DNA of 64,000 nucleotides from Microthrix sp041394405 (lineage in GTDB: Bacteria > Actinomycetota > Acidimicrobiia > Acidimicrobiales > Microtrichaceae), in the NCBI GenBank assembly GCA_041394405.1, contig JAWKIF010000007.1:496001-560000 (forward strand), given 5' to 3'. Each line of letters opens with the position of its first letter. Position 1 is the first letter of the stretch. Under the pieces are notes generated by a model. That model had not been told where the DNA came from. It saw nothing but the letters and a program-made list of their open reading frames with translations, and ran no database searches. The position numbers and the translations under genes were made by a program. Positions 58,608 through 64,000 of this stretch are shown in pieces.

Positions 58608-60259
58608 CGGGGGGTGACGGCAGTCAGCACCTTGTCCGCCCGGTTGGTCAGCAGCTTGGTGGCGCTTCGCTCGGCCACCGAACCCAGCCAGAAGTCGACG
58701 GCCAACGCGCCGGCCACCAGGACGGCCACCAGCAGCGGGCGTCCGGGGCCGAGGTACCCGATGACCAGCGCCGGGGGCAGCGTGACGATGCCCAGCAGGG
58801 CCAGGCTGATGCCCAGGAACAATCCGGACAGGCACCCCTGCCCAGCGTCGGCGGAGGCAAAGGGGTTGGACGATTCGGGTTGAGCGACCGGCGCGTTCAC
58901 GCTGACGAACATGGAGACGCCGGAGGCCAACGCCGCCGAACCGATGCCCAGCACCAGGCCGATGGGCATGAGCGACCACCCGCCGGTGAGGGCAGCCACC
59001 ATGGGAGGCACCACCAGTGCGGGCAGCGCCCCGGAGAACATCGCGGCGATGCGCTTGCCCCGCACCAGGTGCGAGAGGTTGCCGTTGGCCATCAGGTCGG
59101 CACCCAGTGCGCGCCCGTCGGTGCCGAAGCAGTTCTGGTTGTCGAAGATCACCGAGAACTGCGCTGCGGTGCCCAGCAGCACGAGGGTTGGGCTGCGGTT
59201 CTCGCCGGCGGAGAGCACCACCGCCAGCGAACCACCGATGCCCAAGGCCAGGGCGGCAACGAAGCCGGTCAACAGGCGGGGCATGCGCAGCTTCAGCCGC
59301 ACCGACCGGACGGCCACCGCCCAGGCGGGTGACTCGGGGAGCCAGGTTGGATAGGGCGCCCGGGCGCGACGCGTGCGCTTGCGCGGCGGCCCCGAGCCAG
59401 GGGTGGCGATCAGGAAGCGACGAAACGTCACGCCGTGCAGCCAGAAGATCAGCGGCAGCACGAGCAGGCCCAGTCCGAGGTGCACCAGCGCTGCGGCGGG
59501 CCGGTCGGCGGCCTCCGTGACCGCCCGCGCCAGCTGCACGGTGGGCGTCCACGCAAGCGAGTCGGAGGTGCGTTCCCACCACGCAGTGGGCTGTGTCATC
59601 AGCCAGCTGATCGATTGCGCAGCGGCTGCAAGCAACAGCCCGGCCGAGGCGGTCATCAGGTTGGCAAAGCGTTGGCCCCGCCCCCCCACCAGCATGCCCA
59701 GCACGTTGGTCACCAGGCGAGCGCTGGTGACCACCACCGCCAGCAGGCCGAGCACCGCCAGCACGACGATGATGGCCCCGGGTGCCGCCGGCGCGTACCC
59801 GGCAACCACGCCGGCGCACAGCAACACCCCGGCCAATCCGGCCGGGCCGAGCAAGGCCGATGCCAACACGCCGCTGGACAGCGCCGCATTCGACAGCGGC
59901 AGCACCGCCAGCCGTCGGGGATCGATGGTGCCCTCCGAGCCGACCATCGCCCCGAAGAGCACGGCCACCACCGGCAGCATCGTTGCCGCCACCGCCAGGA
60001 CGGGGTCGGGCCAGTCGGCGGTGCGGGCGGCCAGCGCCAATCCCAGGCCGAGCGCTCCGGCGAAGATGGCAGCCGCCATGGTGCCCACGCCCAGGCCGAC
60101 GGCGTGGATCAGCGACGTTCGGGCCAGCGAGGTCAGCAACGCCACCTTGAGCGCCAGGATGCGCCGGGTGGCGGGGAGCCAGCCCAGCGGCTCGGGAGGA
60201 CCGTGGAGGGCAGGCCGAATGGCGGGTTCGGGGACCGGGGCCACGTCGGTGGCAGTCAC
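58604..60259 (-). CDS. ABC exporter membrane protein, about 12-14 helices
   Basis: The 551-residue integral membrane protein has many hydrophobic helices in two groups, separated by a charged cytoplasmic loop with RKRTRRARAPYPTWLPES near residue 300. It has no catalytic motif of its own. The GTG at 60259 overlaps the stop of the adjacent ATPase gene (GTGA), which identifies it as the membrane partner of that ABC-2-like transporter. What is exported is not known. Confidence 0.82.
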   Translation of the reverse strand: MTATDVAPVPEPAIRPALHGPPEPLGWLPATRRILALKVALLTSLARTSLIHAVGLGVGTMAAAIFAGALGLGLALAARTADWPDPVLAVAATMLPVVAVLFGAMVGSEGTIDPRRLAVLPLSNAALSSGVLASALLGPAGLAGVLLCAGVVAGYAPAAPGAIIVVLAVLGLLAVVVTSARLVTNVLGMLVGGRGQRFANLMTASAGLLLAAAAQSISWLMTQPTAWWERTSDSLAWTPTVQLARAVTEAADRPAAALVHLGLGLLVLPLIFWLHGVTFRRFLIATPGSGPPRKRTRRARAPYPTWLPESPAWAVAVRSVRLKLRMPRLLTGFVAALALGIGGSLAVVLSAGENRSPTLVLLGTAAQFSVIFDNQNCFGTDGRALGADLMANGNLSHLVRGKRIAAMFSGALPALVVPPMVAALTGGWSLMPIGLVLGIGSAALASGVSMFVSVNAPVAQPESSNPFASADAGQGCLSGLFLGISLALLGIVTLPPALVIGYLGPGRPLLVAVLVAGALAVDFWLGSVAERSATKLLTNRADKVLTAVTPR

Positions 60260-61062
60260 ACCGGAGCGTCCAGCCAATCCAACAGCGCAGCATCCGTGGG
60301 CGCCTCGCCGACGATGGCGATGAAGGCGTCCTCCAGGGTGCTCTCCGCCGACAGATCGTCGATGGCCCCGGCCGCCAGGACCTGCCCCTGGCGGATGATC
60401 GCGACGTGGTCGCAGAACTTCTGCAGCACCTCCATGACGTGGCTGGACACCACCACGGTGCCGCCGGCGTCGCGATAGCGGTCCAACACCCGGCGCACCG
60501 TCATGGCCGACACCGGGTCGACGCCCTCGAAGGGCTCGTCCAGCAGCAGCAGGGCGGGCCGGTGCAGCATCGAGGCGGCTAGCGACAGCTTCTTGCGCAT
60601 GCCATGGCTGTAGTCGCCGATGGCTTCCTCAGCGGCGTCGGTGAGGCCCAGCACCTCCAGCAGGCCGCGGGACCGCTCCTCGGTCTCGGCTCGACCCATG
60701 TTGCGCAGCAGCCCGGTGTGCACCAGCTGCTCGATGCCGCTGAGACGCTCGAAGAGCAGCAGGGGGTCCGGCACCACACCAATGCGGCGGCGGGCCTCCA
60801 CGGGATCGCCCCACACGTCGATGCCGTCCACCTCCACCCGCCCGGCATCGGGTCGCAGCAACCCCGCACACATGCGCATGGTGGTGGTCTTGCCCGAGCC
60901 GTTGGGGCCGATCAGCCCGAAGCAGCTGCCGCGGGGCACGTCGAGGGTGAGGCCGGCGACGGCCACGTTGTTGCCAAACGCCTTGGCCAGGCCTTGGGTG
61001 AAGAGCGCCCCCTGGGCGGCACGCTCATCGTCGACTGTTGCGGGCGGGGCGGCGGGAACCAT
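60256..61062 (-). CDS. ABC transporter ATP-binding protein (exporter type)
   Basis: The 268-residue ATPase has Walker A GPNGSGKTT at ~52-60, a degenerate signature YSHGMRKKLSLA, Walker B ALLLLDEPFEGVDP and the H-loop in VVVSSHVMEV. The signature form and the short C-terminal tail fit ABC-2-type exporters such as drug or polysaccharide transporters. The ATG at 61062 follows a TACGCT box by 7 nt. The membrane partner gene is coupled downstream. Confidence 0.92.
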   Translation of the reverse strand: MVPAAPPATVDDERAAQGALFTQGLAKAFGNNVAVAGLTLDVPRGSCFGLIGPNGSGKTTTMRMCAGLLRPDAGRVEVDGIDVWGDPVEARRRIGVVPDPLLLFERLSGIEQLVHTGLLRNMGRAETEERSRGLLEVLGLTDAAEEAIGDYSHGMRKKLSLAASMLHRPALLLLDEPFEGVDPVSAMTVRRVLDRYRDAGGTVVVSSHVMEVLQKFCDHVAIIRQGQVLAAGAIDDLSAESTLEDAFIAIVGEAPTDAALLDWLDAPV

Positions 61063-61069
61063 CGCAGTG

Positions 61070-61075
61070 AGCGTA
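61070..61075 (-). promoter_or_regulatory. Candidate -10 box (TACGCT) of the ABC exporter operon
   Basis: On the minus strand TACGCT ends 7 nt before the ATG at 61062; leaderless geometry. Confidence 0.5.
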
Positions 61076-61138
61076 TCGACACCCTTGCCGTTTGCGTGAG
61101 CGATCCGACACGGAATGTGGCCAGGGGGGTGGTTGGCC

Positions 61139-61618
61139 TCAGTCGCCGGATGTGGCTTCGTGGACGGACGTGTCGCCATCGCCGTCGTCCCGTGAGACGT
61201 AGCGGCCGAGAGCGAGGCAGAAGCCACCCAGGGCGGCGCGCAGCGCGGCGGCACCGCCCGCAGCCTGCACGCCGTTGATGGGCACGAAGGAGCCCTCCCA
61301 GGTCAGCAACGAGCCCTCCGACACCGGCTCCACCCGCACGGTGGCTGCATAGTCCTGCAGCGGCAGCCCGGTGAGCAGCTTGTAGCTGAGCGAATGGGGC
61401 GGATCAAAGGCCGTCACCTCCTCGCGGCTCTGCACCGGCGGGCGGCCCACCTTGCGGATCGAACCCACGCCGTCTGGATGGTCCGCGCCCTCGGCTTCCC
61501 GCTCGGATTCGATGCCGATGGCCCAACGCCCCCAGCCCGAGCTGTCTGCGACGAGGTCGAACACTTCCTCGGGCGGGGCGGCGATGAAGCGGCGGACGGT
61601 GACGGTGCGGCGGCTCAT
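61139..61618 (-). CDS. SRPBCC (START-like) family protein
   Basis: The 159-residue protein has the helix-grip fold of polyketide cyclase/START-like proteins: RRFIAAPPEEVFDLVADSSGWGRWA at the start, then alternating strands and a long C-terminal helix (AAALRAALGGFCLALGRYV). These small proteins bind hydrophobic ligands, and no catalytic residues can be assigned. It is divergent from ung with only 33 bp between the start codons, so the two promoters must overlap. Confidence 0.82.
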   Translation of the reverse strand: MSRRTVTVRRFIAAPPEEVFDLVADSSGWGRWAIGIESEREAEGADHPDGVGSIRKVGRPPVQSREEVTAFDPPHSLSYKLLTGLPLQDYAATVRVEPVSEGSLLTWEGSFVPINGVQAAGGAAALRAALGGFCLALGRYVSRDDGDGDTSVHEATSGD

Positions 61619-61651
61619 GGACCCATTGTCGCGCCTGCAACACTGGCGCGG

Positions 61652-62311
61652 GTGTCCACCGACTGGAATCCGCACCTTCGCACCGAACTGGACGCGCCCT
61701 ATTGGGCCGACCTCATGGCGTTCGTGGCGAGCGAACGGGCCAGGGCGCCCGTATATCCACCCAAGGAGGAGGTGTTCGCCGCACTTCATCTCACCTCCTA
61801 TGCCGACCTCCGAGTCGTCATCTTGGGCCAGGACCCCTACCACGGCCCGGGCCAGGCCCACGGGTTGGCGTTTTCGGTGCGCGAGGGTGTGGCGCCTCCG
61901 CCTTCGCTGGTGAACATCTTCAAGGAGCTGGTCGACGACGTGGGCTGTCAGCCGCCCACCAGCGGCAACCTTGAGGGGTGGGCACGCCAGGGCGTCCTGC
62001 TGCTCAACACGTCGCTCACGGTACGGGGCGGCGCGGCGGCCTCGCACCAAGGCAAGGGGTGGGAGACCTTCACCGACCGGGTCATCGCACTGGCCGGCGC
62101 CAAGGAACAACGCGTGGTGTTTGTGTTGTGGGGCGCCGCCGCCCGCCGGAAGAAGGCCTTGGTGGACGAACGACGCCACGTGGTGATCGAGTCGCCGCAC
62201 CCCTCGCCCCTGTCGGCCCATCGCGGGTTCTTCGGTTCCAAGCCCTTCAGCCGGGCCAATGCGGCATTGACGGAGGTAGGCCGCACGCCCATCGACTGGT
62301 GCGTGGGCTGA
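61652..62311 (+). CDS. ung: Uracil-DNA glycosylase, family 1
   Basis: The 219-residue enzyme removes uracil from DNA. Motif A GQDPYHGPGQAHGLAFSV carries the catalytic Asp, and motif B HPSPLSAHRGFFGSKPFS carries the catalytic His and the minor-groove wedge. LLLNTSLTVR contains the uracil-binding Asn. Length is as expected. The GTG at 61652 begins VSTDWNPHL; an AACACT hexamer ends 7 nt before it. Confidence 0.96.
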   Translation: MSTDWNPHLRTELDAPYWADLMAFVASERARAPVYPPKEEVFAALHLTSYADLRVVILGQDPYHGPGQAHGLAFSVREGVAPPPSLVNIFKELVDDVGCQPPTSGNLEGWARQGVLLLNTSLTVRGGAAASHQGKGWETFTDRVIALAGAKEQRVVFVLWGAAARRKKALVDERRHVVIESPHPSPLSAHRGFFGSKPFSRANAALTEVGRTPIDWCVG

Positions 62312-62366
62312 TCCGGCCAGCGAAACCAGGCGACCCGCCGGCGAGGCTCGGGCCACACTGGGCCCC

Positions 62367-63686
62367 ATGCGCAGCGACCCGCGGTGGGACTCCGAGATCC
62401 TGGGCCTCGCGGTACCCGCCGCGGCCACGCTGGCCGCCGAGCCCGCCTACCTGCTGACCGACACGGCGCTGGTGGGCACGCTGGGCACCGAGGCGCTGGC
62501 CAGCCTGGCCGTGGCCAACACCATCATCTTGGCGGCCTACACCATCTTCATCTTCCTCACGTTCGCCACCACGGCGGCCGTGGCCCGCCTGCTCGGCGCC
62601 CACCGGCGGCGCGATGCCGCCGAGGAGGGGGTGACCGCCACCTGGTTGGGTGCCCTGCTGGGCGCGGCGGTGGCCGTGGTGGTGCTGCCGCTGGCCCCGT
62701 CGCTCGTTCGGCTCTTCGGGGCCGAACCCGAGGTGGCGGCCGGCGCGGTCACCTACCTGCGCATCTCCAGCGCCGGTTTTCCGGCACTGCTCATCGTGAT
62801 GGCCGGGGCCGGCTTCCGACGGGGCCACCACGACACCCGGTCGCCGCTGTACGTCGGGCTGGGCACCGCTGCGATCAACCTGGTGATCGAGGTGGTGTTG
62901 CTGCTGGTGCTCGACTTCGGCATCGGTGCCTCGGCGCTGTCGACGGTGGCGGCCCAGTGGGTGGGTGCGCTGGTGTACGTGGCTCTCGTGGCGGCCGAGG
63001 CGCGTCGACACGGCGTGGGCCTGACACCGCACTTTGGCCGCATCGGGGCCCAGCTTCGGGTGGGCTCGGCTCTCATCGTGCGCACCGTGGCGCTGCGGTC
63101 CATCTTCCTCATGGCGGTGGCGGTGGCCGGGCGGATGGGCACGGTGGAGCTGGCTGCCTACCAGGTGGGCATCGGCATCTGGACCTTCCTGGCGTTCGCC
63201 TACGACGGCATCGAGACCGCCGGGCAGGCGCTGGTGGCCCGGGAGCTGGGCGGAGATCGGGCGGCTGCGGCGCGTTCCGCCGCGGGCCGGGTGCTGGCCT
63301 GGGCGGTCGTCGCCTCGCTGGTGCTGGGCCTGGCCACCATCGCCGGACACCGCCTGATCGCGGGCCGGTTCAGCACCGATCCGGCAGTGGTGGCCGCCAT
63401 TGCCGGAGCGTTGCTGTGGGTGGGAGCCGGCCAGCCGGTCGCCGGTCCGGCCTTCGCCTACGACGGCGTGCTCGTGGGGGCCGGCGATCTGCGGTTCCTG
63501 GCCGTTGCCATGCTGGCGGTCGCCGCCACGTTCGCCGTCGGGGCCGCCCTCACCGTGGCAACCGGGGCCGGCCTGTGGGCGTTGTGGGCCACCCTCACGG
63601 TGGCCATGGTGGTGCGCACCGCCGTGATGAGCTGGCGGTTCCGGTCCGGAGCGTGGGTGCGCACTGGGGCGGCGGCTGCGGTCTAG
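62367..63686 (+). CDS. MATE-family efflux transporter
   Basis: The 439-residue membrane protein has twelve predicted helices in two related halves, with EPAYLLTDTALVGTLGTEALASLAVANT at the start and RGHHDTRSPLYVG, AYQVGIGIWTFLAFAYDGIETAGQALVARELG in the second half. This matches the DinF branch of the MATE superfamily, proton- or sodium-driven exporters of drugs or metabolites. A CACACT hexamer ends 7 nt before the ATG. A small hairpin follows the stop. Confidence 0.92.
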   Translation: MRSDPRWDSEILGLAVPAAATLAAEPAYLLTDTALVGTLGTEALASLAVANTIILAAYTIFIFLTFATTAAVARLLGAHRRRDAAEEGVTATWLGALLGAAVAVVVLPLAPSLVRLFGAEPEVAAGAVTYLRISSAGFPALLIVMAGAGFRRGHHDTRSPLYVGLGTAAINLVIEVVLLLVLDFGIGASALSTVAAQWVGALVYVALVAAEARRHGVGLTPHFGRIGAQLRVGSALIVRTVALRSIFLMAVAVAGRMGTVELAAYQVGIGIWTFLAFAYDGIETAGQALVARELGGDRAAAARSAAGRVLAWAVVASLVLGLATIAGHRLIAGRFSTDPAVVAAIAGALLWVGAGQPVAGPAFAYDGVLVGAGDLRFLAVAMLAVAATFAVGAALTVATGAGLWALWATLTVAMVVRTAVMSWRFRSGAWVRTGAAAAV

Positions 63687-63692
63687 GACCTC

Positions 63693-63708
63693 CGCCCGCT
63701 TCCGGGCG
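63693..63708 (+). terminator. Small hairpin after the MATE gene
   Basis: CGCCCG (63693-63698) and CGGGCG (63703-63708) form a 6-bp stem with the loop CTTC, starting 7 nt after the stop codon of the MATE gene. There is no T-run. Confidence 0.4.
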
Positions 63709-63763
63709 CTGCCCGATCTGACGAACGGCTGCAGCCGACGACGTCGCGGGGCAAGATGGTGAC

Positions 63764-64000
63764 GTGGGACCACGACGAGCGAGCATCAGCATCCACACCC
63801 AACCACGCCGCCTCGCCGGCCTCGCCTCCGGTGGGGCCGCCCTCGTGGTGATGATGGCGCCCGTCGCGTGCGGCAACGACATCAGCCCCGCCGAGAACAC
63901 CTCGACCACGGCATCGCCCACCACCGTCGTGGTGGTGACCAGCGTGGTCACCGTGCCCGAGACGGCGGCCGCCCCAACCACGACGGCCACATCTCAAACC
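63764..64000 (+). CDS. N-terminal part of a lipoprotein (cut by the window edge)
   Basis: The frame from the GTG at 63764 is open to the end of the window (79 codons). It encodes an Arg-containing start, a hydrophobic segment (LASGGAALVVMMAPVAC) with the cleavage Cys, and then a Thr/Val/Ala-rich linker like those of the other lipoproteins here. The globular part lies outside the window, so no function can be given. Confidence 0.6.
   Translation, partial: MGPRRASISIHTQPRRLAGLASGGAALVVMMAPVACGNDISPAENTSTTASPTTVVVVTSVVTVPETAAAPTTTATSQT

Noticed and set aside
1..64000. Insertion sequences, integrases, toxin-antitoxin or defence genes
   Set aside because: No transposase or recombinase motif, no small toxin/antitoxin pair and no restriction or CRISPR protein could be identified; the HNH protein belongs to a common solitary family.

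Overview
The window is GC-rich DNA from a free-living, high-GC Gram-positive-type bacterium, most likely an actinomycete of the Acidimicrobiia (Microthrix or Ilumatobacter-like). This assignment is inference. It rests on an F420-type luciferase-like oxidoreductase, MpaB-type and sucrase/ferredoxin-like proteins, an actinobacterial-type SerC, many Thr-rich lipoproteins, LPXTG-like sorting signals of LAXTG flavour, and many genes that look leaderless: a TANNNT box 6-8 nt before the start codon and no Shine-Dalgarno.

Layout. 0-15 kb is a surface and glycan region: a Thr/Gly-repeat sorted protein, a GH20 hexosaminidase lipoprotein, a 2971-residue SdrD-like/DUF11-like wall protein and a GH5 glycosidase, with tRNA-Arg(TCT), tRNA-His(GTG) and tRNA-Lys(CTT) and strong hairpin terminators. 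15-21.5 kb holds a DinB-MOSC protein, an AMIN-like lipoprotein, and a coupled three-gene set (Asp/Gly-rich peptide, JmjC oxygenase, sucrase/ferredoxin-like protein) facing an MpaB-type oxygenase and a glutaminyl cyclase. 21.6-27.8 kb has a modular secreted protein, an RNA uridine methyltransferase, rpe, clpP, tRNA-Leu(TAG) and a phage-lysin-like amidase. 27.9-32.2 kb is a complete carbohydrate-type ABC importer operon. 32-38 kb, on the minus strand, carries a membrane-anchored helix-hairpin-helix protein, a cluster of metallo-hydrolase, rph, rdgB and HNH genes, and a B12-type radical SAM enzyme. 38-47.6 kb carries an S9 peptidase, an aspartate-type aminotransferase, serC, two lipoproteins, a methyltransferase, an acyl-CoA synthetase and a lipase.

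47.6-57.4 kb is amino-acid metabolism: metY under an apparent palindromic operator, and ilvB-ilvN plus ilvC. ilvC is separated from ilvBN by two divergently oriented six-cysteine lipoprotein genes. ilvBN is preceded by a readable attenuator: an 11-residue leader peptide containing Leu-Leu-Val-Val-Val, mutually exclusive hairpins and a terminator with a T-run. 57.4-64 kb holds a glutamine amidotransferase, a nucleotidyltransferase, an ABC exporter pair, an SRPBCC protein, ung, a MATE transporter and the start of another lipoprotein cut by the window edge.

Most of the window is ordinary chromosomal content. The less ordinary parts are the peptide/JmjC/sucrase-ferredoxin operon with a 17-nt tandem repeat array upstream, a 48-nt hairpin element present three times (once inside a coding region), the paired six-Cys lipoproteins, the metY operator, and the very large sorted surface proteins. 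I see no transposase, integrase or CRISPR array.
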